Assembly: GCF_025452195.1 (NCBI RefSeq)
Contig: NZ_CP104972.1
Span: forward strand, 926,470 to 990,469
Direction of reading: 5' to 3'
Length of the DNA: 64,000 nt
Source: Phyllobacterium zundukense
GTDB taxonomy: Bacteria > Pseudomonadota > Alphaproteobacteria > Rhizobiales > Rhizobiaceae
Shown piece after piece: positions 44,238-52,954 of the stretch (the stretch's first letter is position 1; each line of letters starts with the position of its first letter). The notes beneath the pieces were generated by a model. That model worked only from the letters and a program-made list of their open reading frames with translations. It searched no databases and was not told the origin of the DNA. The position numbers and the translations under genes are program-made.

Positions 44238-44831
44238 ATGCCACGCACCTTTGCCTATGTCCGTGTCTCCACGACCGGACAGACCACCGAGAACCAGGTT
44301 CAGGAAATCGAAATGGCGGGTTTCCATGTCGAGCCGCGCCGAGTCGTCACCGAAACCATCTCGGGTAGTGTCGCCATTGCCAAGCGCCGTGGTTTCACCC
44401 GCTTGAAGGACAAACTGGAAGCTGGCGACGTGCTTATCGTCACCAAGCTCGATCGGCTCGGCCGCGACGCCATCGATGTCAGCATGACGGTCAAGAAGCT
44501 GGCGGAAATGGGCGTGCGTGTTCACTGCCTCGCGCTTGGCGGCGTCGACCTCGCAAGTTCGTCCGGAACGATGACCATGAATGTCCTCAACGCCGTCGCA
44601 CAATTTGAGCGAGATTTGCTTATCGAACGGACCCAATCGGGCCTCAAGCGAGCAAAATCGGAAGGCAAGATCCTCGGTCGACCATCCCGCCTCAGCGAGA
44701 AGCAGAAACAGGATGTGTTGGAGGATCTCGCCAAAGGGATGAGCATCTCGGCTGTCGCCAAAAAATTCACAACCAGCCGCCAGACCATCATGCGTGTCAG
44801 AGACGATAGTTTACGCTCTGTTCGATCTTAG
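44238..44831 (+). CDS. Serine recombinase, resolvase/invertase family (second, distinct)
   Basis: 197 aa from the ATG at 44238. MPRTFAYVRVSTTGQTTENQ has the catalytic Ser10. VLIVTKLDRLGRDAIDVSMT and NVLNAVAQFERDLLIERTQS are conserved catalytic helices. The C-terminal HTH is GMSISAVAKKFTTSRQTIMR. It is closer to plasmid/transposon resolvases of the Hin/TniR type than to the first enzyme. Its own upstream inverted repeats (44046-44226) suggest autonomous site specificity. It lies directly downstream of the XRE gene on the same strand. Confidence 0.92.
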   Translation: MPRTFAYVRVSTTGQTTENQVQEIEMAGFHVEPRRVVTETISGSVAIAKRRGFTRLKDKLEAGDVLIVTKLDRLGRDAIDVSMTVKKLAEMGVRVHCLALGGVDLASSSGTMTMNVLNAVAQFERDLLIERTQSGLKRAKSEGKILGRPSRLSEKQKQDVLEDLAKGMSISAVAKKFTTSRQTIMRVRDDSLRSVRS

Positions 44832-44935
44832 CGTGTCTGGGGAGCAGTTCTTGTCCTGACCTCACTCTGGGCTACTTGCATTCGTTGCCCAGGCGGCGCG
44901 GCGTTTCGGATGTTCTCAATATCGATCGGTGGGGG

Positions 44936-45331
44936 TCAGCCACTGGCTTCGTTTTCGGACCAGTCGTCGCTGAGACCACCGAGCATCGGGTGGTACATTT
45001 CGTCCCCCGCATGCTGCGTGAACTCGACATTGACTTCGTTGATCATTAGCTTGAGGCTCTCCATGCAGGCGCTGACTAGAGCCTCCGCGAGCATGGCACG
45101 CTGCTCGGCCGGACGTCCGTGACGGATGTCACACATGAGCAAGGCGGCGGGGTAAGGCTCCTCTCCGGTGCATCGCCACAGTCCGCCCTCGCCCAATTCG
45201 CGTATCGCGATCGAAATGCGCCGCACGTCCGCCTGCATAATGCGGCTATAGATCTCGCCCAATCGACGGGCGAGTTCACGCTTTACGTCAGTCGGGTAGG
45301 TGCGGGAGACATCGAGTTGTAGATAGGGCAT
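44936..45331 (-). CDS. Tautomerase-superfamily protein
   Basis: 131 aa; the start MPYLQLDVSRTYPTDVKREL gives an N-terminal Pro after Met removal, the catalytic base of 4-oxalocrotonate tautomerase-like enzymes. ADVRRISIAIRELGEGGLWR and a C-terminal second beta-alpha-beta unit suggest the longer fused or cis-CaaD-like group. It would catalyse keto-enol tautomerisation or hydrolytic dehalogenation-type chemistry. AAGGAGA precedes the ATG. It is the last gene of the four-gene minus-strand operon 48800-44936, 11 bp after the amidase. Confidence 0.75.
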   Translation of the reverse strand: MPYLQLDVSRTYPTDVKRELARRLGEIYSRIMQADVRRISIAIRELGEGGLWRCTGEEPYPAALLMCDIRHGRPAEQRAMLAEALVSACMESLKLMINEVNVEFTQHAGDEMYHPMLGGLSDDWSENEASG

Positions 45332-45342
45332 CGGGTTTCTCC

Positions 45343-46662
45343 TTAAGTGCGAAGCGTGGCTTCTATGGCGCGGGCGATGTCGATGAGCCGAGCATCATGT
45401 CCGGCCGGTGCCGCAAGCATTAGGCCGACCGGCAGTTCGCCGGGGGCCTGGATCGGCAAGGTGACGGCGCAGGCATCGAGGACGTTGAAGGGCGCCGTGT
45501 TCCTCAGGAGTCGGGTGCGAACGCCGTCTTCGTCCAACTCGCATTCCGCGAAGCTGGGCGCCACAACCGGCACAGTCGGCAGGATGAGGGCGTCGACCTC
45601 GGCCATGTCCGCCATGAATGCTGCCATGAGACCGGAACGTATCCGGATTGCGCGGACATAGTCCGCCGCTGTAACCTCTCGCCCCTGAAGGATGCGGGCA
45701 CGGATGCGGGGATCATAATCCCCGCCACGGCGGGCAAGCAGAGCTTCGTGCGTGGTAAGGGCTTCGACGGACTGTATTGTACGCGCCAGACTGCCGTCGG
45801 CCGTTGCACCCAGTGCTTCGAAGGCTTGGTTGCGGATGAGGGCGCCAGCAGCACTCAGCCGCCGACAGGCCCGTTCGAAGGCACCGGATACTGTCGAGTC
45901 AAGGCTTTCAAGGAAGCAGCCGCCGGGGAGAGCGAGGCGTACCCCCTCGACATTTGTTCGCCGCCATGGCTGCAATTGGCTTCCCGAGATCACAGCCAAC
46001 ACCCTTGCGCAATCCTCTACCGTTCGGGCGAGCGGACCGATGCTGTCGAACGTCGTGGATAGCGAGAAGGCGCCTTCCAGGGGTACGGTGCGTTGTGTTG
46101 GTTTCACCCCTACTACACCGCAGAGCGCCGCCGGCACGCGAATAGAGCCGACGGTGTCGGAACCGATCGCTGCTGTGACCATGCCGGTCGCAACCGACAC
46201 TGCAGCGCCGGAGGAAGAGCCGCCAGGGGTTCGGGTCCTGTCCACCGGGTTACTTGGCGTCCCGAAATGACCGTTGAGGCCTACGACGGAGTAGGCGAAC
46301 GGCGTCATGTTCGTGCGACCGATCAGGACCGCGCCGGCCTGCTTGAGGCGCGTCACCACAGGCGCGTCTTCACGTGCTGCCAGCGCGTCGTCGAGGGGAC
46401 GCGCTGCGGCACGCGTGACCTCGCCCTTTACGTCGAGCAGATCCTTGATGGAGACCGGCAGGCCATCGAGCGCAGAACGGTAGCCGGCACGGTATAACCC
46501 ATCGAGGCTCTCTGCTGCGATGCGTGCTTCCTCATCCCAGACTGTGAGGAAGACCCTCGCGCCTTCACCGGCAGGATCGGCGATGTGCGCGAGGCATTGA
46601 TCTATGCGGTCACGGCGCGAGAAAGCTGGGCCGGTGTTGGATGGGAGTAGTGAATGGGTCAT
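45343..46662 (-). CDS. Amidase-signature-family hydrolase
   Basis: 439 aa. The Ser-cisSer-Lys triad is visible: LPVSIKDLLDVKGEVT (Lys), TPGGSSSGAAVSVATGMVTA (GGSSSG motif with cis-Ser) and GSDTVGSIRVPAALCGVVG (Ser nucleophile region). It hydrolyses a carboxamide to acid and ammonia. It is cytoplasmic, with no signal peptide. The gene lies between the membrane transporter (16 bp upstream) and the tautomerase (11 bp downstream). With the nitrilase-type hydrolase it suggests stepwise breakdown of an N-containing substrate. Confidence 0.92.
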   Translation of the reverse strand: MTHSLLPSNTGPAFSRRDRIDQCLAHIADPAGEGARVFLTVWDEEARIAAESLDGLYRAGYRSALDGLPVSIKDLLDVKGEVTRAAARPLDDALAAREDAPVVTRLKQAGAVLIGRTNMTPFAYSVVGLNGHFGTPSNPVDRTRTPGGSSSGAAVSVATGMVTAAIGSDTVGSIRVPAALCGVVGVKPTQRTVPLEGAFSLSTTFDSIGPLARTVEDCARVLAVISGSQLQPWRRTNVEGVRLALPGGCFLESLDSTVSGAFERACRRLSAAGALIRNQAFEALGATADGSLARTIQSVEALTTHEALLARRGGDYDPRIRARILQGREVTAADYVRAIRIRSGLMAAFMADMAEVDALILPTVPVVAPSFAECELDEDGVRTRLLRNTAPFNVLDACAVTLPIQAPGELPVGLMLAAPAGHDARLIDIARAIEATLRT

Positions 46663-46678
46663 GCTTCAGTCCTTATAC

Positions 46679-47848
46679 TCATGACGCGGTGTGGAGCAGG
46701 CCGAGCACCGGGATGATCGCGGCGGTGCTGATGGCCATCGATGCCACATTGCCGATGAAGGGATGGTAGCCCTCTGGCAGCCGAGCCGAAATCGCGGCGG
46801 CAAGCGGCGGGCCGATGAGGGCTCCAAGAACGGCGCTACCCATAATCGGGATTGCCGACCCGTTAAACGCAAGCGTTGCGGCGGGCACCACGGAAACGAT
46901 CGGCACGAACGTCGGATAAAAGCCGTTCTGAGCCCATTTGCGGTGCCAGAGCGCCATGCCGACCATAGCCGCGACACCTTGCCCGGCGATCATCATCAGC
47001 AGTTGCGCGCTGCCATAGGCGGGCACGCCTGGCGCGATGAAACTCGCGAGCAGAGCCCCCAGGATCAGGCCAATACTCGCCCATTCATTGCCGAAGAACT
47101 GCGCCTCTGAGAAATCGGCAAGTATCCGACGGAGCGCCCAGAGAAAGCCACGTCCGGGAGCCTCCACCTCTTGCGCCCCATCCGCATTGGGTTGTGCGGG
47201 ATGGAACGGCAACAAACGGCACACGGCGAAGGACAGAAACGCGCCGACCGCCATGCCTCCGGTCACACCCGCGACCGGCGGCAGCCCAAGCGGCCGGCAG
47301 AGGAAATGCGTGGCGGCGATGGACAGCGGCGCGACGATGACGGCGGATAGCACCGCTCCGGCTAGCGCCGGTCGCCAGCCCGCCCCATAGACGAGCACAA
47401 CGGTCGGCGCGATCGAAACCACAGGCACAAACGTTGGCTGCCAGACACCGGTTTCGCGGAGCGTCCAGCCCCAGACGAGATTGCTGAGAACGAGACCCAG
47501 TGCGGAGCTCGCCACCGTCCACGGCCACAGACCCGAGCCGCAGGCAAGGCCGATGCCCCGCCAGCGGGACTGGACTGTCGCTAGACAGTAGGCGAGCATT
47601 GCCCCGATCAGCAGCCCTACACCAGCGAACGCGGATGTATAGAACACGGGTTCGGTCCACGCCGAGAGAAACCATCGGGCGAGGCCGGCCCAATCAGTGA
47701 CCTCGCCACTCCAGGGTGTGTAACTCCCATTATCCGGCCAAAAGACCGCGAGCGCGCCAATTGCGACACTGGCTCCGGCGGCCACTGGAATGCGCAAGTC
47801 CATTGCAGGCAATTGGCGCCTGCTCCCGCCAATCGAGGGCATCTCCAT
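46679..47848 (-). CDS. Polytopic membrane protein with internal repeat (unknown transporter)
   Basis: 389 aa from the ATG at 47848 (GGGAGG 9 bases upstream). About ten hydrophobic helices lie in two similar halves. The segment QPTFVPVVSIAPTVVLVYGA in the first half matches FYPTFVPIVSVVPAATLAFN in the second, and each is followed by a glycine-rich SAV(L)(I/G)A(L/P) helix. An inverted-repeat transporter architecture is likely. I do not recognise the family; the operon context suggests uptake of the substrate degraded by the hydrolases. It lies 28 bp after the nitrilase-type gene. Confidence 0.65.
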   Translation of the reverse strand: MEMPSIGGSRRQLPAMDLRIPVAAGASVAIGALAVFWPDNGSYTPWSGEVTDWAGLARWFLSAWTEPVFYTSAFAGVGLLIGAMLAYCLATVQSRWRGIGLACGSGLWPWTVASSALGLVLSNLVWGWTLRETGVWQPTFVPVVSIAPTVVLVYGAGWRPALAGAVLSAVIVAPLSIAATHFLCRPLGLPPVAGVTGGMAVGAFLSFAVCRLLPFHPAQPNADGAQEVEAPGRGFLWALRRILADFSEAQFFGNEWASIGLILGALLASFIAPGVPAYGSAQLLMMIAGQGVAAMVGMALWHRKWAQNGFYPTFVPIVSVVPAATLAFNGSAIPIMGSAVLGALIGPPLAAAISARLPEGYHPFIGNVASMAISTAAIIPVLGLLHTAS

Positions 47849-47876
47849 TTTGTTTATCCTCCCAATGTTATGTTTT

Positions 47877-48800
47877 TTAGCGGGGCAGTGGACTGCCACC
47901 TTGATAGCCGAGCATCTGGTCATAGAGATCGACACGCCGATCGCGGGGTAGATCGTTCAGCTGGTTCCAGATGGGCGCCGTGCGGCTTTCGACTAGGTCG
48001 ATATCGGCGTAGAGAATTGTGTCCTCATCAGGCCCGGCGATGCGGCCCACCGGCCAGCCATTGGTCCCCGCGATGAGCGAGTTGCCCATGAAGCCGGAGG
48101 TGCGTTCGACGCCAATGCGGTCGGCGGTCGCTATGAAAACGGTGTTGGCATGCGCGGCCGTCATGGTGAGATAGGCGGCCATGCAGGTGCCGCTCGCATC
48201 GTAGAGGGGCGGAGGCGTCCACACCCAGCCGGTCGGAATGCAAATGATGTCGGCGCCTTGCTGCGCGACGATGCGGGTTGTCTCGGGGAACCAGATGTCC
48301 CAGCAGACGAGGAGGCCGATACGACCGATCCGCGTGTCAAACACGGGGTAGCCTAGATCGCCGGGCGTGAAGAACAGCTTTTCCTCATTCCAGAGATGGG
48401 TCTTGCGATACTTCCCGATATAGCCCTCCGGCCCCACGAGGACGGCAGTGTCGTAGAGCTTCACGCCGTCCAACTCGGGTAGGCAGCCGACGATGTAAAC
48501 GCCCTTGGCTTTCGCGAACTCTTCCCAGCCCCGCACTGTGGGGCCAGAGGGAACAGGTTCGGAATGGGCAAATGCCTCTTCGCGTGAGAAGAAGGTGTAG
48601 CCGGTCGTGGCGAGCTCCGGCAGGACGATGAGGTCCGCACCCCCTGCTACGGCCGCATCGAGGCGCTGCTGGACGGCGGCGAGATTGGCCTCGCGATTTT
48701 CCAACCCAACCTGAGGATTGAATTGAACCACGGCGACCCGGACCGGGCTGTTGCGGCGCGGTTCGGCCGTCTTTGCAATCTCGTCTTGCTGTTCGGACAT
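47877..48800 (-). CDS. Carbon-nitrogen hydrolase (nitrilase superfamily)
   Basis: 307 aa from the ATG at 48800 (AAAGGGG upstream). The catalytic triad is visible: Glu in LIVLPELATTGYTF, Lys in YRKTHLWNEEK, Cys in GLLVCWDIWFPETTR. It resembles N-carbamoylputrescine amidase and other C-N amidohydrolases, which cleave linear amides or N-carbamoyl groups. It is the first gene of the minus-strand operon with the transporter, amidase and tautomerase, and is divergent from an HxlR regulator. Operators in the shared intergenic region probably control it. Confidence 0.9.
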   Translation of the reverse strand: MSEQQDEIAKTAEPRRNSPVRVAVVQFNPQVGLENREANLAAVQQRLDAAVAGGADLIVLPELATTGYTFFSREEAFAHSEPVPSGPTVRGWEEFAKAKGVYIVGCLPELDGVKLYDTAVLVGPEGYIGKYRKTHLWNEEKLFFTPGDLGYPVFDTRIGRIGLLVCWDIWFPETTRIVAQQGADIICIPTGWVWTPPPLYDASGTCMAAYLTMTAAHANTVFIATADRIGVERTSGFMGNSLIAGTNGWPVGRIAGPDEDTILYADIDLVESRTAPIWNQLNDLPRDRRVDLYDQMLGYQGGSPLPR

Positions 48801-48821
48801 AAGATACCCCTTTCTGTTTAA

Positions 48822-48877
48822 TGGTTCGATGATAGAACCATTTGCTAAAAAGAGAGTCAAGTTCTATTATCGAACCA
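48822..48877. promoter_or_regulatory. Paired operators for the HxlR regulator
   Basis: TGGTTCGATGATAGAAC (48822-48838) and its inverted copy GTTCTATTATCGAACCA (48861-48877) differ by one base. They sit in the 100-bp divergent region between the hydrolase and HxlR genes. The first is inside AATGGTTC...GAACCATT, itself a perfect 8-bp-arm palindrome. Confidence 0.65.
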
Positions 48878-48900
48878 TTAAAACGATTTGGAGAAACCGT

Positions 48901-49347
48901 GTGAAGCGCAAGAGTATGGAAGGGGCTGAATGCCCGGTGGCTCGGGCGCTGGACGTCATCGGCGACTGGTGGACCCTGCTGATCGTGCGCGACGCGCTTG
49001 ACGGCATACGCCGCTTTGGTGCGTTCCAACGCAACCTCGGAATATCAAAGGGTATTCTCGCGGCCCGGCTAAAGGCGCTCGAGGAGGCCGGCATCTTACG
49101 CCCAGAAGAGCCGGAAGACGGCGGAGCGCACTGCGACTATGTGCTGACTGCAAGGGGGCGTAGTCTGTTCAACGTCATCGTAGGCTTGAGGCAATGGGGA
49201 GAGGCCCATTGCTTCAAGCCTGGCGAAGCGCATTCAGTGCTCGTGGAAAAGGCTAGCGGCCAACCGGTCGGACCGCTCAGCCTTCCGAATGCGGAGGGGC
49301 GCCTGCTCGATGCGTCCTCGACCGAGGTGCGCAAGGTTGGTACTTAA
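48901..49347 (+). CDS. HxlR-family transcriptional regulator
   Basis: 148 aa from a GTG at 48901 (GGAGAAACC upstream); an ATG at 48916 is also possible. The HxlR winged helix reads CPVARALDVIGDWWTLLIVR, DALDGIRRFGAFQRNLGISK and GILAARLKALEEAGILRPEE. The N-terminal Cys in EGAECPVAR is the redox/ligand-sensing position used in this family. It divergently controls the amide-catabolism operon. Two inverted copies of TGGTTCGATRATAGAAC lie in the promoter region. Confidence 0.9.
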   Translation: MKRKSMEGAECPVARALDVIGDWWTLLIVRDALDGIRRFGAFQRNLGISKGILAARLKALEEAGILRPEEPEDGGAHCDYVLTARGRSLFNVIVGLRQWGEAHCFKPGEAHSVLVEKASGQPVGPLSLPNAEGRLLDASSTEVRKVGT

Positions 49348-49466
49348 ACAGGCCTTCAGGGGACCTCGATTGGCCGGGACAAGGCAGCCAATCTCGCGAG
49401 TAACCTCCAGGAAGGTCGAGTAGGTCTCATGCAGGCGAATATGACCTTCCCGTCGCGCCGAGCAAC

Positions 49467-49613
49467 CGTACCGCCACATTGCGGGGTCACGTGTCGCCGC
49501 TGAGTTGGGAGCACATCAGCCTCACTGGCATCTACTCTTGGGACACCGAACATCAGACGCCGGAAGGCTTCAGATCACAGCGCCTGCCGGGACACATCCG
49601 GAGAGCGGCGTGA
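49467..49613 (+). pseudogene. Tn3-family transposase (TnpA), C-terminal remnant
   Basis: The frame to TGA at 49611-49613 reads RTATLRGHVSPLSWEHISLT, then GIYSWDTE and TPEGFRSQRLPGH. SPLGWEHIxLTGDYxW near the C-terminus is the standard Tn3 transposase ending. Only the last 50 residues remain. It supports a Tn3-type origin of the resolvase and res-like sites. Confidence 0.65.
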
Positions 49614-49644
49614 TGTTCCTGCTCAGTTCGACCTTAGCGTACGA

Positions 49645-50834
49645 GGCCTTTATCAACCAAAGGCAGCTACAGTTGATTTGATAATGAGCCCGCCGTCCGG
49701 GCTTCTGCGCATCTGACGTCCCGTGGCCGCGCGAAAAACGTTCAGAAGTTGCAGCGCGGGTGGCACCCGTGACCAGAGAGTTCGCATGGTTTCCCGGCCG
49801 TGCCGAGTTTTCCGGACCACACTTCCGGTTACAACACGCTGGGACCAGCGAAAGCCGATCTCATGGAAATACAGATCCGCATGTTGTGGACTGATGTGAT
49901 GAAAAACACCGGCGATGGTCCGCCTGACGCGGGAGTTGAACCCCTCGGTCGAATTGACGTGGACATTCCCACGGGCATATTCACCGCTGGAATGATTCAC
50001 GGTTTCATGTCCGGCAAAACTTTCACCGATGGCCATGAATGCCTTTGCCTCGTCGCTCATCAAATGCGCGTCCGGTTCAATCTGCGTTTCAATAGCACGC
50101 TCGGCCGCACGCAAGGAAAGACCTGTCACAACCGCGGCCCGCGCATCGCCGGCCAGAGTGCCGGGGACTATATCAGAGGGTCGTTGTACCATCGCTATAA
50201 TCGGGGTTTTCTCCGTGTTTGCCTGACCTTTCCGTCCCCGTCCCGGAGGAGGTTCGTCCCGCTGCTTCCTCGCTCGGCCGCCGAGATAGAAATGGTCGAT
50301 CTCTACTGTGCCATCGAGCATATTCTCCCGCGCCACCATGAGACGCAACGCATGTCCCATACGCCAGGCCGTCGGCTGGCTTACCCCGACGATTTCGGCC
50401 AGCCGTACCGAGGACAGACCCTTGTCCGACTGGAGCATCAGCCACATGGCCTTCAGCCAGACACGCAAGGGCAGTTTTGTTGCGTGCAATGGCGTGTGTG
50501 TCGTCACGGTGAACTGGAAGCGGCATTCGCCATTGGAACATTGATAGAGACCTGGACGAGCCCGCCGTTTACTCGTGTTCCGCCCGGCAATGGCTATCGA
50601 GTGTCGATAGCCACAGGAAGGGCAAATTCTGCCTTCCGGCCACACCATGCTTTCCAGCAATCTGCGGCAATGTTTCTCATCATGGAAGGTTGCAACCATT
50701 TCATCAACCGTCCGGATGCCGGATAGCACGTCGAGTATCGGTTCAGCCATTTTCATCTCCTGAAGGATCAACCTAAGAATCGCATAAGAATCAAATGGTT
50801 ACAAGGATAATGCTGCCTTTGGTTGATAAAGGCC
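49645..50834. mobile_element. IS1595-family insertion sequence, complete, 1190 bp
   Basis: Terminal inverted repeats of 23 bp (GGCCTTTATCAACCAAAGG plus CAGC) are identical at both ends. The flanking 8-bp duplications GCGTACGA at 49637-49644 and 50835-50842 are perfect, so the insertion is recent. It inserted between a Tn3 relic and a methyltransferase fragment. Confidence 0.92.
49653..50750 (-). CDS. IS1595-family (ISXO2-like) transposase
   Basis: 365 aa from the ATG at 50750 with AGGAG upstream. The N-terminal zinc-ribbon has GRICPSCGYRH and YQCSNGECRFQF. The ISXO2-like DDE domain includes LPLRVWLKAMWLMLQSDKGL, GTVEIDHFYLGG (first Asp), the LMSDEAKAF Asp and HSSGEYARGNVHVNSTEGFN (Glu-containing region). 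It is intact and carried by a complete element with perfect target duplications. It may still be mobile. Confidence 0.95.
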   Translation of the reverse strand: MAEPILDVLSGIRTVDEMVATFHDEKHCRRLLESMVWPEGRICPSCGYRHSIAIAGRNTSKRRARPGLYQCSNGECRFQFTVTTHTPLHATKLPLRVWLKAMWLMLQSDKGLSSVRLAEIVGVSQPTAWRMGHALRLMVARENMLDGTVEIDHFYLGGRARKQRDEPPPGRGRKGQANTEKTPIIAMVQRPSDIVPGTLAGDARAAVVTGLSLRAAERAIETQIEPDAHLMSDEAKAFMAIGESFAGHETVNHSSGEYARGNVHVNSTEGFNSRVRRTIAGVFHHISPQHADLYFHEIGFRWSQRVVTGSVVRKTRHGRETMRTLWSRVPPALQLLNVFRAATGRQMRRSPDGGLIIKSTVAAFG

Positions 50835-50875
50835 GCGTACGATTTTGAACAGCTCTTGTTCTGACCCCTATGTTG

Positions 50876-51069
50876 ACCGCATTTTCGGAGGGGTAGCCGA
50901 TACGCGCTGCGCGATCCAGCAATCCATGCTTATCCAGAACATCGAAATATTTGACGTTCTTACCCCGGTACACGGGGTTGGTGAACGGTCCAATTTCGAG
51001 CACAGTATTTCGACGTTCAATAAAGGAAACAAGTTCTGCGCGTCCGAACTCGTTTGGAATCTGTAGCAT
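50876..51069 (-). pseudogene. SAM methyltransferase N-terminal fragment
   Basis: MLQIPNEFGRAELVSFIERR, then NTVLEIGPFTNPVYRGKNVK and YFDVLDKHGLLDRAARIGY. This is the N-terminal part of a class of methyltransferases with LEIGPFxxP as motif I. Homology ends near 50876, close to the IS1595 insertion, and the rest is missing. Confidence 0.6.
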
Positions 51070-51561
51070 CGTAACCCTCGGTGTATTTTCCTAAACGGTG
51101 CAAGTGCCCGAAACCGAGATCGGAATCAACCCTGTTTAGAGATCTGCTGGCGCTACAATCCCTATAATGGTCAATTTACCTACATTCATCATTTGTTCTT
51201 CAAGTTGGCCGGAATCCCAGCTTCGGGTCCACTGGGCCGAATCCTTGGAGACTTGAGACATTTTGGACTTTGCCGCGATACGAGCGGGAACCGTCGCGAA
51301 ACTTAGGCAGACTGTGCGAAATACTCGGCGACGAAAAAATCTGGGATATCCTCTGGATTGCACCCTCAGCTATTCGCGGCGAAAGTCATTTTTGAGTTCT
51401 CACACACTCTGCCCTATTTTGCGACGGAGCAAAAGTCAGGCGCAAAACCGGGGCGATGTTTTGAATGAATAAACTTATATTGATCTTGCAATGTTCTGGG
51501 AGCAAAAAATCGACGCTTTCTGAGGTCAAAACCCGCTCTTCCAGAAACCGACGAACTGGTC
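51070..51561. other. Intergenic region with two junction-site elements
   Basis: No gene is supported. It contains GTCGCGAAACTTAGGCAGAC (51293-51312) followed by TGTGCGAA, and TTTTGCGACGGAGCAAAAGTC (51417-51437), both res-like. Confidence 0.45.
51417..51437 (+). repeat. Res-like junction site left of the beta-lactamase-like gene
   Basis: TTTTGCGACGGAGCAAAAGT; half-sites are closely spaced in outward orientation, as at 36099-36116. Confidence 0.5.
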
Positions 51562-52881
51562 ATGACCGATAAAAGCAGGCCACCGCCCATACCGTCTGAC
51601 GCAGACATCCAGGCGACTCTGCGCTGGCGTGTCGACCTTTGCCGGCTGTGCCCGGGCTATGCAGTTGGAATAACCGAACGGGGTGATCGCCGGCTGGTTG
51701 TCCATGGGTATCGCGACGGCGCGGCAACGGCGGAACTTGATCGCGATGCGCTATTTGTGATCGGCTCGGTCACCAAGCTCTTTACTGCGCTGCTGCTCGC
51801 CGACATGGTGCAACGGGGCGAGGTATCGCTCAGCGATCCGGTCTCCGATTTCCTGCCCGCCGGAGTACGTGTCCCGGCCTATGATGGACGCCCGATCACC
51901 CTGGCGGACCTGGCGAGCCATACTTCCGGGCTGCCGAGACGCCCGTCGAATCTTCCATCGCATGATCCGGCCAATCGCTATGCAGGATACTCGGCAGAGC
52001 TGCTGTACGACTTCCTATCCTCCTACGTGCTGCCAGGCCCCATCGGCGAGCAGGTGGTCTATTCGAATGTCGGCTTCGGCCTGCTCGGGCATGCTCTGGA
52101 GCTGCGGGCGGGCATGGATTACGAGACGCTGCTCAGGACCCGCATCTGCACCCCGCTAGGATTGGCCGACACGGCGATCAGCCTGCCGCCCGGCCGGGCG
52201 GAGCGGCTTGCGGCCGGACACGACGAGAGTCTCGATCCCGTACCTGATTGGGACACAGGTGTTCTCGCCGCCGCCGGGGCTTTGCGTTCGAGCGTCCCTG
52301 ACCTACTGACGTTCCTTGAAGCGCTGGACTCCGAAGCCTCGCCGCTGGCAGCCGCCGTGCGAATTCTCAATGCGCCGCGATCGGCCGCAGATGCCGACGC
52401 CGGCGGGCTCGGCATGGCCTTGGCGAGGAGCGAAGGTTACACCCTCATCGAACATGGAGGATTGACGAGCGGCTATCACTCCCATGTCGCCTATGTTCCG
52501 GAGTGGAAGCGGGGCGTGGTCGTGTTGGCCAACGCGTTTGTCGCGCCCGTCGCGGACCTCGGGCTCCACCTCTTGGATGCGCGTTGTGCCCTTCATTGGC
52601 AGCGCCCGGAGGTCGGCGTCGATTCGAGCATCCTCGATCGCCTCGTCGGCGGCTATCGGATGCAGCCCACACTGGTCCTCACGGTGACGCGGGAGGCAGA
52701 CCGCCTGTATGTTCAGGCGACGGGAAAGCCGCGCCAGCGTATCTTTCCCACGACAGAGATGCACTATTTCTGCAAGACCATTCCGGCGGAGATCATCTTC
52801 GAGGCGGACGCGGAGGGCCAGGTTAAACGGCTCATTCTCCACCAGAGCGGCCTCTATCGGATCGCCGAACGAATGAAATGA
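51562..52881 (+). CDS. Serine hydrolase of the class C beta-lactamase/DD-peptidase (PBP-type) family
   Basis: 439 aa. SxxK is GSVTKLFTALL (Ser69, Lys72); the YxN motif is QVVYSNVGFG; the third, KTG-like motif is EHGGLTSGYHSH, with His replacing Lys. LADLASHTSGLPRRPS is another family segment. There is no clear signal peptide, so the location is uncertain. Typical roles are ester or peptide hydrolysis, beta-lactam or lactone turnover. A C-terminal beta domain follows (YRMQPTLVLTVTREADRLYV). The gene is a single module between res-like sites at 51417 and 52955. Confidence 0.87.
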   Translation: MTDKSRPPPIPSDADIQATLRWRVDLCRLCPGYAVGITERGDRRLVVHGYRDGAATAELDRDALFVIGSVTKLFTALLLADMVQRGEVSLSDPVSDFLPAGVRVPAYDGRPITLADLASHTSGLPRRPSNLPSHDPANRYAGYSAELLYDFLSSYVLPGPIGEQVVYSNVGFGLLGHALELRAGMDYETLLRTRICTPLGLADTAISLPPGRAERLAAGHDESLDPVPDWDTGVLAAAGALRSSVPDLLTFLEALDSEASPLAAAVRILNAPRSAADADAGGLGMALARSEGYTLIEHGGLTSGYHSHVAYVPEWKRGVVVLANAFVAPVADLGLHLLDARCALHWQRPEVGVDSSILDRLVGGYRMQPTLVLTVTREADRLYVQATGKPRQRIFPTTEMHYFCKTIPAEIIFEADAEGQVKRLILHQSGLYRIAERMK

Positions 52882-52954
52882 GCTTTTTACAACGGTAAGC
52901 ATATGGGAGAACGTTTGCGATTTGAGTGAAGGTCAGCAACAGTTCCGACGCGAT

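Noticed and set aside
49356..49553. Minus-strand frame left of the IS1595 element
   Set aside because: It is the shadow of the Tn3 transposase relic on the plus strand.
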